Below the pieces are notes generated by a model. It worked only from the letters and a program-made list of their open reading frames with translations. It was not told the DNA's origin and ran no database searches. Below, piece by piece: positions 1 to 8,436 of a stretch of 14,311 nucleotides of DNA. The position numbers were made by a program, and so were the translations under genes. The first letter of the stretch is position 1, and each line of letters opens with the position of its first letter. The stretch spans positions 1-14,311 of the forward strand of contig JAEYXZ010000127.1 of assembly GCA_023431045.1 (NCBI GenBank), read 5' to 3'. Origin of the DNA: Bacillota bacterium. GTDB taxonomy: Bacteria > Bacillota_I > Bacilli_A > Acholeplasmatales > Acholeplasmataceae.

Positions 1-2763
1 ATCTAGATTACCAACTTCAGCATCTAATTGTCCTTCAATAATTTGTGGTTCTAAATCATTAACCTGGATTGCAAATCTTAAACGACCATTCGCATTTAAA
101 GTTGGTAGTCTAAAGACTTCCATATCAAAGACGCCAGCATTTAAGAAGTAGGCATTATATTCTAAATACGCCCCGTTATCTAAATATTCAAATTCCGATG
201 TACCAACCAATGAAGCAGAGGTTGTCCGCATCATATCGCCACTCACACGACCTAGATTCATTAAGGTTTCCCAAGTTTGAACATGATTGTTTCTAAGATT
301 TGAATAATGTTCAGCTTCAATACTTAAATAACCATCTTGTTCGATGTATGTTTTCTCACCTAGATTGAGATCAAGTTTTGATACAAAGACAGTAATTTCC
401 TTAGAGTAATCCTCATAGTTTACAGTAATGGTTGCTTCGTGGTTTCCTACTGTTAGTAAATCAAAGTCAACTTCTACCCAAATTCGATCTTCATCATATG
501 TATGACCATTAGATTTGGATAGAGTTAGCCAATCTTGACTACTGATAATCTGATAGGAAATACCCGTGGTACCTTTAGCAAAGATATCAATAAACTTACG
601 GCCTTCTGCAAAATTACCAAATGTTAAGGTTGAATCATCCTGTTCGATTTGTTCACCTTCTACAATAACTCCACCTTCATATGGATAGGTCTCAAGCGCA
701 AATCCACCTTCAGCAATACCTGGTGCAACTGGTGGTAAATAATAATTGGGCTCTAAAATACCACTCCATTTACCTTCGGAGACAACATCGTTAAAATAGC
801 TATTTTCATACATTTGTTCTTGATAATAATGAACGGATTGATGATAACTATTATACGCTGTGATATCTTTTCCCGCCACAACTGCACTGTTTGCTTTGGT
901 TGCATAATAAAATTGTGCATTATAATTATAAGCACTTCTCACTTGATATAAAACCATCAAGTAGAAGGCAGCTTTTTTGTGTTCTGGTAATCGATCATAA
1001 ACATCTTCTGCACGACTCAATAAATCTTGGTATCGACTCATATGTTTTTCATATTCGTCTGAGTAGACTGTTGTTGAAAATAAATCGACTGCCATCATTT
1101 CTAATTTTCTAATATGTGTAAATAAACCGTAATCACGGATAATACCTTGAACATCTTCGGCAAATTCCACGCCAAATTCATTTTTACCAAAATCATATGC
1201 AAAATCATAGACGTGCTCACCATCATAGCGTTTTGCATCATATGCATAGGCTAAAAAATACGCAAGCGATGTATGACCTGGAACGATATCACCAACATTT
1301 AATATCCAGTTTTTGGTCGTTTTATAGTCGATTGCCTTACTAAGTTCTTGTCTGAAAAATGCATGTGGCATTGAATTTAACCACATATAGGATTCGTTAT
1401 CTGGTCCCCAATATGAATTATGATAGTAAAGACCATTTCCACCTGAGCGTTCTCGTTCTTGTGCATTCGGCAATTGTCTTATATAGCCATGATTATCGTT
1501 AACCCAGATAATGGTAACATCATCAGGTAATTCTAGTCCCTGATTATAGATTTCTTGTACTTCTTTATATGGTGTAAACACCATAAAAACATCTTCTAAT
1601 GTCGGATTATCTAAGACTTCTCTTAAGATTTGTCTTTGATCTTCAATAATGTTCTCCATTAAAGCTACACGATCACCATACCAAGGTGCCTGGTTGATAT
1701 TCTTTGCTGGAAGTGGTTCATCATGAATTGCTCTCATCCCAAGCGTATATTGCACTTCATAATCTTTATTCATTTCTACTGCACTACGCCAATATTCTTG
1801 TAAAATTTCTGGGTTTACCGTGTAATCATATTCAATTGGTGCAGAGTAGTTATGCTCAATACGATAGTTTGCAACGAATGTATTCCATTCGTTATTATTA
1901 TTACGAAGCATCATATCGACATGAGACGTACCAACGACTATGCCAAAATAGTCCGCCAACTGTGGATTTTCAAAATGATCATTAAACGCATCAGATGCAC
2001 CATGCATTGCAGGCCAAATATAGTTTGCGTTTAGTCGTAAGAGTAATTCGAAAATATGTTCATACATATTTGGTCCCATACTCTTACCTTCATCAAATTG
2101 TTGACTCCAAGCAGCAAGCTCTTCTTCATCATTAATAAAGATTCCACGATATTGTACAGTTGGTTCTTCTTGGTGTAAGTAATAATCTCCAGGTAGTTCA
2201 AAATTTTCAATTGCGGATGCTACATTATCACCGAAAAACTTCCATGGTGAAACACCTAACATTTCAGATATTTTATAGGTTCCAAAGATGGTTCCTCTTT
2301 TATCACTACCAGCGATAATTAGAGCTCGTTTAACTCGTCCATCATTAAATGGATCTTTAACAACTTCAATAATATATGATTCCCATTTATCTTGGAGCAC
2401 TGAGATATCGATTTTACCTGATTCTGCTAACTCCATAATGAGTTGACTTTTTTCGATAGAGCCAATAATGATGATATTTTCTTTCCCTAGTAAATCACTT
2501 TTTTTATCTGTCACAACTGACTGTTTCCCAGTTGTATCGAAGATATCTTGTTTTAAATCTTGGGCAACACGAGCAACCCCAGGATAATCTCCTGAGAGAT
2601 TACCTGGTTCTGCTTTACCTTCAACATAAATTGGTGCACTACCAAATTCATTAATCAAATAATATGTGTCTTGCTCAATGGTCGGCTCAACACATGCCCA
2701 TAAAATCAAGACAGATGCCAAGAGGACGATTCCTAAGACTGTTGATTTTAATGTTTTTTTCAT
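1..2763 (-). CDS. GH115 xylan alpha-1,2-glucuronidase-type lipoprotein, 3'-truncated by the window edge
   Basis: The frame is open from the ATG at 2763 to base 1, giving 921 codons with no stop. Known GH115 enzymes remove (4-O-methyl-)D-glucuronic acid side groups from xylan. The protein starts with a lipoprotein signal peptide (MKK, hydrophobic stretch, Cys24 in LWAC), so it is probably anchored on the outer face of the membrane. GH115 signatures seen are YRGIFINDEE (205-214), GPNMYE and NANYIWPAMH just after it, GTSHVDMMLRNN (278-289), GMRAIHDEP (342-350), WVNDNHGYIR (420-429) and YYHNSYWG (446-453). The wording resembles the Bacillota branch of the family as I remember it. Residues about 718-795 (SSQDWLTLS, then a beta-rich stretch) look like a BACON-type sandwich. 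From about 802 (GYLSIEAEHYS, 811-821) the GH115 C-terminal domain begins. I infer that about 40-60 residues are missing. AAAGGA lies 8 bases before the ATG. No second Cys is visible. Confidence 0.9.
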   Translation of the reverse strand, partial: MKKTLKSTVLGIVLLASVLILWACVEPTIEQDTYYLINEFGSAPIYVEGKAEPGNLSGDYPGVARVAQDLKQDIFDTTGKQSVVTDKKSDLLGKENIIIIGSIEKSQLIMELAESGKIDISVLQDKWESYIIEVVKDPFNDGRVKRALIIAGSDKRGTIFGTYKISEMLGVSPWKFFGDNVASAIENFELPGDYYLHQEEPTVQYRGIFINDEEELAAWSQQFDEGKSMGPNMYEHIFELLLRLNANYIWPAMHGASDAFNDHFENPQLADYFGIVVGTSHVDMMLRNNNNEWNTFVANYRIEHNYSAPIEYDYTVNPEILQEYWRSAVEMNKDYEVQYTLGMRAIHDEPLPAKNINQAPWYGDRVALMENIIEDQRQILREVLDNPTLEDVFMVFTPYKEVQEIYNQGLELPDDVTIIWVNDNHGYIRQLPNAQERERSGGNGLYYHNSYWGPDNESYMWLNSMPHAFFRQELSKAIDYKTTKNWILNVGDIVPGHTSLAYFLAYAYDAKRYDGEHVYDFAYDFGKNEFGVEFAEDVQGIIRDYGLFTHIRKLEMMAVDLFSTTVYSDEYEKHMSRYQDLLSRAEDVYDRLPEHKKAAFYLMVLYQVRSAYNYNAQFYYATKANSAVVAGKDITAYNSYHQSVHYYQEQMYENSYFNDVVSEGKWSGILEPNYYLPPVAPGIAEGGFALETYPYEGGVIVEGEQIEQDDSTLTFGNFAEGRKFIDIFAKGTTGISYQIISSQDWLTLSKSNGHTYDEDRIWVEVDFDLLTVGNHEATITVNYEDYSKEITVFVSKLDLNLGEKTYIEQDGYLSIEAEHYSNLRNNHVQTWETLMNLGRVSGDMMRTTSASLVGTSEFEYLDNGAYLEYNAYFLNAGVFDMEVFRLPTLNANGRLRFAIQVNDLEPQIIEGQLDAEVGNLD

Positions 2764-2779
2764 TATCTATTTCCTTTAC

Positions 2780-5700
2780 TTAAGCTTCGTAAACAACGAT
2801 ATAATCGTATTTCATATCTGCATTGACCTTATCTGCACCATTACGGAACTTTGAGATATCATTTTTAGCAGAAGGTGTTCTAAAACCATAATTGCCAATG
2901 AATACATTATCGATATATAAATCATAACGCGCAGCTTCTATATCCATGACCATCTTAACTTGATACCAAGTATTTATTGTATATGCAAATCCTGATGATT
3001 TCCATGAACCATCATGATAACGGACTAGTCCAGCATCAAAAGCAATTGGTGCAACGATAGTTGTCCCGGTTCCATAAAAGAAAATTGCATTTGAGAATGA
3101 CGTTGAACCAACCATAATTCGTGTTTCTGTAATAATTGTTCCGGTTAATGATTGACTAAATGGCATATCAACAAAACCCGATCCAGTTGTTGCTCCAGTG
3201 ATAATCGAAAGGACACCACCATCTGCTCCTAATACACCATCCATTAAACCAACAGATCCAGTTCCAGTAGTTGTCACTGTATAAGCACTTAAATCACCTG
3301 ACATATCGAATGTGTCGTACATAATTGTATTTGTAAAAGCTGATTTAGTTACAGTTACAATGATTTCTCCTGTTGCTTCTGAGTTTTCATTTGTATAAGT
3401 TACTGTAATGGTATAAACGCCTTCCTCAGTGAATGAAATGACATTTCCATCCATAGAGTAACCACTTAGTAGGTCAACTGAAAAATCTATAATTGAAATT
3501 GGGTTTGTAATATTGGTTTCATATAACATCGTGTAACTATGTGAAGCACTTGCTAAATCAACTGTTCCAGACGATTCTAAAATAGTTAGTTCAGGATCAG
3601 TATCACCTAGTTGTACCTCAACCTCAAAGTTTATACTTTGTGATCCGTAAACATTGGTTGCAGTTAATGTCATTTGATAAGAGCCTACTTCTGTAAAGGT
3701 TAATACCTTTTCATTTGAACTCCATCCAGTTTCTTGTAGAGAACTGAATTGATATGTTGTTTCAAGACCTTTTCTTAACTCAAAATCAATGGTAATTTGA
3801 TTTGAAATTGTTAGAACGACTTCATAAGCTACTGGAGTTAATGTTAAATCCGGACTCAAGTTATATACTCTAAAGTAATCAACTTCCATAGTTTGTCCAA
3901 TTCTATTATCGATACCATGGCTAGCAAAACGGTTGATTGTTGATTCAGCAGCTCCTTTAGTTCTTAGTGATAAATCAGCATACTTAACACCATCAACATA
4001 CATCGTGAACTTGCCACTTCCCAATACAGTGACCGTTTTAATTTCAAAGAATTCATTTAATGGAACAGCGATATTCGAGTTAAACCAAGTTGAACCATTG
4101 TGATAACGAATTGTACCATCTTGTACTGCAATACCTAAGACATTAGATGTTCCTGAGTAAAGAAGTAAGAGGTTAGTAAATACTGGAGCAGAGATTTTAA
4201 CTCTTGTTTCAGCTACAACTGTACCAGTTAAGTTTCGCTCAAATGTTCCACCGTAAAGTGCTCTACCACTGACAGCACCTGTTTGTAGAACTAAATTACC
4301 ATCTACCACATTTGCCGTACCACCGTTTGTCAGAGTTAAGTTTGAAGCTTCAGGTAATACATCAAATTCATAAGTAAACTCGTGATCAACCACCGCAGAT
4401 TCAACAACGGTAATTGTGATTATTTCTGAATCACTACCTTTATCATTGGTTGCTGTCACAGTAATGGTATATACACCGACTTCATAGAAGTTAAATGTAT
4501 CATTTAGTTGATCAAATCCAGTTTCTGGTGAAACGAGATATTCGATACTAGCAAGCGGACTTGCATCGACACTATAGTTTAATGTAACTTCATTATCGAG
4601 TGTTAAGTCTACTTCGACTTCACTTTCATTAGCAGTCACAATCGGTGCATAATTGGTATCAATAACAGTAATCGTTATACTATCAGAATGGCTACCTTTA
4701 CTATTGGTTGCAGTGACAGTCACTTCATAAACACCAACAGTCTCAAAGGTGATTACATCACCATCACGACTAAATCCACTCACTTGATCAACACTAATTT
4801 CAATTGTTGGAGTTGGAACTGCATCAACTGTATAATTTAAAACATATTCACTTTGAGTAGCTAAGTCGATTGACGTTTCAGTTTCGCTCAAGGTAACTGT
4901 AGGCGCATATCCAGAATCAGAGACAGTGATTGTTACAATATCACTATCTTCACCTCTTAAGTTTGTCGCAGTAATTGTAACAACATAAACACCTGGAAGC
5001 GTAAAGGTTAGTGTATTGTCATCCAAGCTAAATCCAGTCTCTTGGTCGACACTAATTTCGATACTTGCTGTTGGGTTTGCATCCACAGAGTAATCAAGCA
5101 TGTATGTGTTATTGGTGGTTAAATCAACACCAACAATAGCATCATTAATTGTGATGGAAGGTGCATAATATGCACTTGTTACTTCTATTATTAATTGTTC
5201 AGTTGTATCTATATAACCATTTGATGCAGTAAGTGTAAAGGTATAAACACCCGGCAACGTAAAGGTAATTTCGTCACCATTAATGAAGTAACCTTCTACT
5301 GCTTCACCAGTAATAACTACATCTTCAGATGCGGTATATAATACCGGATACACTGGATCTAAATCCATATCAAATATTTCTGCATTGTCGCCTAAACTTA
5401 TGGTTGGTGAATCAATGTAGGTCACAATAATATTGTCAATTGTGATATCTGAGTCTTGTTTATCAGAACCTAATCTTAGATGTGTTAACTGATTGGATAT
5501 GGCTGCATTTCTAAAACCAAAGCTCATGACATAAACGCCATCGATATATAAGTCAACAAGCTTTAGATCAATATCAACAAAGAGTTTAAGAGCTAATGTT
5601 TGATCAATCACAGCATCATATCCAGGAACAGCTTTCCATGAACCGTCATGATAACGCAAGATACCATTTTCGATTGCAACCGCAACCGCGATATCACCAG

Positions 5701-8422
5701 CTAAATTACTATTATTACCATAGATAAATAACACGTTAGAAAAGGCTGTATGTCCAACTAAAACTGTCTGTTCAATCGTGAATGATTGCTGTAACACTTC
5801 CCCAAATGGAAGATTAATAAACACTGAGTTTGGTGCTAAACCAGTTGTTAGATGAAGGTTTTGGTTTTCGTAACTAACTGAACCTGCACCTGTTTTATCG
5901 AAAACATAATCACGTGGTTGGTTAAATGATTCCATCATGACAGTATTTGCACTCATCACATTAACAGTAATTTGTTTGGAATCAGTGCCTATTGAGTTTG
6001 TTGCTGTAATAATAAATTCATAAATACCAGTTTCGGTAAATGTAACAACATCACCGTCAAGGCTAAATCCTGAGTTTTGTAGAGATTCTATTACAACAAC
6101 TGGTTCAGGATTGCCAGTCACTAATTCGTAATTTAAGGTATAACTATTTTCTTGATCAAGGTTTAAATCTTTTTCAACTTGGTTAACTAAAATAATCGGA
6201 GCGAAATTTGATCCAATGACGGTAATTGTTAATGTTTTAACTGTTTCAATATAACCATTAGATGCAACAACCGTAAATTCAAATGTACCTAGATTTGTAA
6301 AAGTAATGGTTGTATGATCAATTGAGTATCCAGGCGTATTAGGTCCTGTAATGATGACTGAAGGTTCAAAAATTTCATCACTAACTGTGTAGTTTACGAC
6401 ATAAATTGGATCAACATCAATGTCTACCTCATCAATTTCATTTTCGAGTTCTAAAGAAGGAGCTAGGATATAGGCTAGTTGAATATCATCAACCGAGAAA
6501 TCAGCATTCACTTTATCAGAACCTAAATATAAATGAGTGATTTGATCTTTAAGGTTTGCGTTTCTAAATGGTAATGTGCCATAGGAAACTTGATCAACAA
6601 AAATTTCGAATTGTGCTGTTTCAACATTCACATAAAGTGTTAGTTCAAATGTTTCATTAAGCACATTAGGTATATTTGGCACAACATTCCATGATGTTCC
6701 ATTATGATTTCTAATTGTTCCACTTTCGACTGCAATACCAATCGCGATATCTGTTGTTCCAAATCCATTATTACCATATAGGAATAAAACATTTGAGAAC
6801 GTATTAGAACGCACTGTAACAGTCTCTGAAATCATGAATGATTCACCAATGGTTTGAGCAAATGGCATATGTAAAAATGCTGAACCACTATCTAAACCAG
6901 TTGTTACGTTAAGCTTTTCATCTGTGAATGTAATGTTTCCAGAACCCGTTTTAGCAACTGTATAACTTGGTTCACCACCAAAATTTTCAATAAAGAAGTT
7001 ATTTGAATCGACAACATTGACAGTGATTGATCTTGAAATAGATCCAACCGAGTTTGTCGCTGTGATAATGAATTCATAGATACCTACTTCACTAAATGTT
7101 ACAACATTTCCATCACGAGTATAACCTGATGTTGCTGTGGTCGTGATTTCAACGGTTGGTATTGGATCTCCACCAGTGACTTCATAATTAAGTATATAGG
7201 TTTGTTGTTGAGTAATTAATAAGGTTTTACTTGATTCACCAATCGATAATTGTGGCGCAAAGATAGAACCTTCCACTATGATAGTCAAGGTCTTTTCAAC
7301 ATATCCAGCACCAGTCGTAGCGCGAACTTTAAAGACATAAGTTCCAGCAGCATTAAAGGTGATCACATCACCATCAACGACATAACCTGTTTCAACTTCA
7401 CTATTAATAGTGATAACTGGATCTCCCGTTGTCTGATACAATACTTGATAATCGACACTTGTACTATCTAATGTTAAATTTGCACTGCTTTCAACCAAAT
7501 TTAAAGTAGGTTTTGTCGCATAATAAATATTTAAATAATCATATGAGAAATCAGAATTCGCCTTATCAGAACCAAACTGTAGACGATAAATATTATCCTC
7601 ATAACCATCGCCTCCATTTCTAAAGACAAATGTTCCTGCTAAGGTTCCATTGACATATAAATCAAAATCACCTTTAGTTTCTGAAACGGACCGACTTCCA
7701 ATGTTTAAAACCATTTTTATATCGTACCATGTATTGGTGGTGTATGACATTATATTAGTCCACGCTGAACCACTATGATACTTAATCGAACCATTTTCAA
7801 AAGCAACCGTTGCAACAATATCTGATACACTATTGCCACTTGTGTACAAGAATAAGGCATTGACAAACGCAGTTGAACCGACTTTAATTCGTGTTTCAAT
7901 GACTGTTGTTTCTGCTAATGCTTCTGAAAAGACAATTGATGCCATCGATACACCAGTACCTATGGTACCCATATGTAATGCACCTTCTTCTAAGTTGCTA
8001 AAACCACCACCAGAAAATGCACGATTGATACCAGAAGGTATCGATTCGTTAAAGTTATAATTAATTGGTAGAGTAGTTTCTTGATCTTCAATTACATCAA
8101 CAACTTCAACTTGAACACTGGCAGTGATCTCATTTTCTCCAGACACTCTAATCACAGTTTCGCCACTCGAAAGTGCTGTTATTAGACCGCTAGCCGAGAC
8201 ACTTGCCACAGCATCATCTTCACTTTCCCATGTGAGTGATGATGTATTGTCGAGTGGATCTCTCGTCAATATAAGTTGATATGTTTCACCAACTTCAAGT
8301 ATAAGTTCAGATTGATCAAGATAGAGTGATTTCAGTCCGGTTTCTTCAATCGGTGTCGGATCACAGGCTACCATCAAAATGATACTTGTTAAAGCTAATA
8401 ATGAAAATAATATTTTTTTCAT
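2780..8422 (-). CDS. Giant surface lipoprotein with alternating laminin-G-like and Ig-like modules (1880 aa)
   Basis: No catalytic domain is recognised; the likely role is glycan binding or a surface scaffold, which is inference. Residues 1-20 are a lipoprotein signal peptide ending in LMVAC (Cys20), the only cysteine in the protein. Modules in order: BIG2-like about 28-110 (YLDQSELILEVGETYQL; ASVSASGLITAL); LG1 118-302; Ig1-Ig2 304-472; LG2 474-652; Ig3-Ig4 653-824; LG3 826-1003; Ig5-Ig8 1004-1342; LG4 1346-1521; Ig9-Ig10 1523-1695; LG5 1697-1880. The LG modules share the signatures YHxGSxW, FRN and GSDKxNxD. The Ig-like modules share GYxxDGDVITF, GVYxFTITATN and a closing TITV. The chain ends with LG5, with no LPXTG or membrane anchor at the C-terminus, so it is tethered only at its N-terminus. 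AGGAAGGG precedes the ATG by 6 bases. The stop lies 16 bases before the GH115 start, implying co-expression. Confidence 0.88.
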   Translation of the reverse strand: MKKILFSLLALTSIILMVACDPTPIEETGLKSLYLDQSELILEVGETYQLILTRDPLDNTSSLTWESEDDAVASVSASGLITALSSGETVIRVSGENEITASVQVEVVDVIEDQETTLPINYNFNESIPSGINRAFSGGGFSNLEEGALHMGTIGTGVSMASIVFSEALAETTVIETRIKVGSTAFVNALFLYTSGNSVSDIVATVAFENGSIKYHSGSAWTNIMSYTTNTWYDIKMVLNIGSRSVSETKGDFDLYVNGTLAGTFVFRNGGDGYEDNIYRLQFGSDKANSDFSYDYLNIYYATKPTLNLVESSANLTLDSTSVDYQVLYQTTGDPVITINSEVETGYVVDGDVITFNAAGTYVFKVRATTGAGYVEKTLTIIVEGSIFAPQLSIGESSKTLLITQQQTYILNYEVTGGDPIPTVEITTTATSGYTRDGNVVTFSEVGIYEFIITATNSVGSISRSITVNVVDSNNFFIENFGGEPSYTVAKTGSGNITFTDEKLNVTTGLDSGSAFLHMPFAQTIGESFMISETVTVRSNTFSNVLFLYGNNGFGTTDIAIGIAVESGTIRNHNGTSWNVVPNIPNVLNETFELTLYVNVETAQFEIFVDQVSYGTLPFRNANLKDQITHLYLGSDKVNADFSVDDIQLAYILAPSLELENEIDEVDIDVDPIYVVNYTVSDEIFEPSVIITGPNTPGYSIDHTTITFTNLGTFEFTVVASNGYIETVKTLTITVIGSNFAPIILVNQVEKDLNLDQENSYTLNYELVTGNPEPVVVIESLQNSGFSLDGDVVTFTETGIYEFIITATNSIGTDSKQITVNVMSANTVMMESFNQPRDYVFDKTGAGSVSYENQNLHLTTGLAPNSVFINLPFGEVLQQSFTIEQTVLVGHTAFSNVLFIYGNNSNLAGDIAVAVAIENGILRYHDGSWKAVPGYDAVIDQTLALKLFVDIDLKLVDLYIDGVYVMSFGFRNAAISNQLTHLRLGSDKQDSDITIDNIIVTYIDSPTISLGDNAEIFDMDLDPVYPVLYTASEDVVITGEAVEGYFINGDEITFTLPGVYTFTLTASNGYIDTTEQLIIEVTSAYYAPSITINDAIVGVDLTTNNTYMLDYSVDANPTASIEISVDQETGFSLDDNTLTFTLPGVYVVTITATNLRGEDSDIVTITVSDSGYAPTVTLSETETSIDLATQSEYVLNYTVDAVPTPTIEISVDQVSGFSRDGDVITFETVGVYEVTVTATNSKGSHSDSITITVIDTNYAPIVTANESEVEVDLTLDNEVTLNYSVDASPLASIEYLVSPETGFDQLNDTFNFYEVGVYTITVTATNDKGSDSEIITITVVESAVVDHEFTYEFDVLPEASNLTLTNGGTANVVDGNLVLQTGAVSGRALYGGTFERNLTGTVVAETRVKISAPVFTNLLLLYSGTSNVLGIAVQDGTIRYHNGSTWFNSNIAVPLNEFFEIKTVTVLGSGKFTMYVDGVKYADLSLRTKGAAESTINRFASHGIDNRIGQTMEVDYFRVYNLSPDLTLTPVAYEVVLTISNQITIDFELRKGLETTYQFSSLQETGWSSNEKVLTFTEVGSYQMTLTATNVYGSQSINFEVEVQLGDTDPELTILESSGTVDLASASHSYTMLYETNITNPISIIDFSVDLLSGYSMDGNVISFTEEGVYTITVTYTNENSEATGEIIVTVTKSAFTNTIMYDTFDMSGDLSAYTVTTTGTGSVGLMDGVLGADGGVLSIITGATTGSGFVDMPFSQSLTGTIITETRIMVGSTSFSNAIFFYGTGTTIVAPIAFDAGLVRYHDGSWKSSGFAYTINTWYQVKMVMDIEAARYDLYIDNVFIGNYGFRTPSAKNDISKFRNGADKVNADMKYDYIVVYEA
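2783..8071 (-). repeat. Five laminin-G/concanavalin-like modules (LG1-LG5), spaced by Ig-like modules
   Basis: Approximate spans are LG1 8071-7517, LG2 7003-6467, LG3 5947-5414, LG4 4387-3860 and LG5 3334-2783. Each is about 175-185 codons and contains, in order, FSNxLFLYG-like, I[KR]YHxGSxW, a [LI]Y[VI]DxV-type hairpin, a FRN or LRT strand and a GSDK-type loop before the last strand. LG4 is the most divergent: its last loop reads HGIDN. Similar modules occur at the ends of secreted polysaccharide-degrading enzymes, where they are presumed to bind glycans. Confidence 0.8.
4397..5413 (-). repeat. Four-fold Ig-like array (Ig5-Ig8) inside the giant lipoprotein
   Basis: Residues 1004-1342 hold four consecutive Ig-like modules of about 85 residues; elsewhere in the protein they come only in pairs. 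Ig6, Ig7 and Ig8 are the most alike: each opens with YAP or AP, has a VDL or IDL strand, then Y[ST]VDAxP, and a glycine-phenylalanine (GF) at mid-module, and closes with TITV. Ig5 is more divergent and resembles Ig3 (both have ITG and ASNGYI). The pattern suggests that an original pair was extended by later tandem duplication. Confidence 0.8.
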
Positions 8423-8436
8423 TTTTATCCCTTCCT

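Noticed and set aside
891..2034. Plus-strand frames of 60-93 codons opposite the GH115 gene
   Set aside because: They are antisense to a strongly conserved enzyme frame, have no ribosome-binding logic and show no protein family pattern.
4397..5413. Repeated DNA pattern as a CRISPR or mobile-element signal
   Set aside because: The repetition is at protein level in one continuous frame, with diverged bases and no short identical direct repeats, spacers or transposase.
7250..8060. Plus-strand frames of 73 and 75 codons opposite the giant lipoprotein
   Set aside because: Antisense shadows of a repetitive Thr/Ser/Val-rich gene; their composition simply mirrors the codons on the other strand.
2783..8071. 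Giant lipoprotein as an enzyme, because LG-like folds also occur in some lyases and hydrolases
   Set aside because: No catalytic motif is visible; the five modules are near-equivalent copies without a distinctive acidic pair, so binding is the simpler reading.
8403..8430. T-rich run between GH2 and the giant lipoprotein as a possible terminator
   Set aside because: On the coding strand it is the AAA-rich start (MKKIL) of the lipoprotein, with no preceding hairpin and no space in a 14-base gap.
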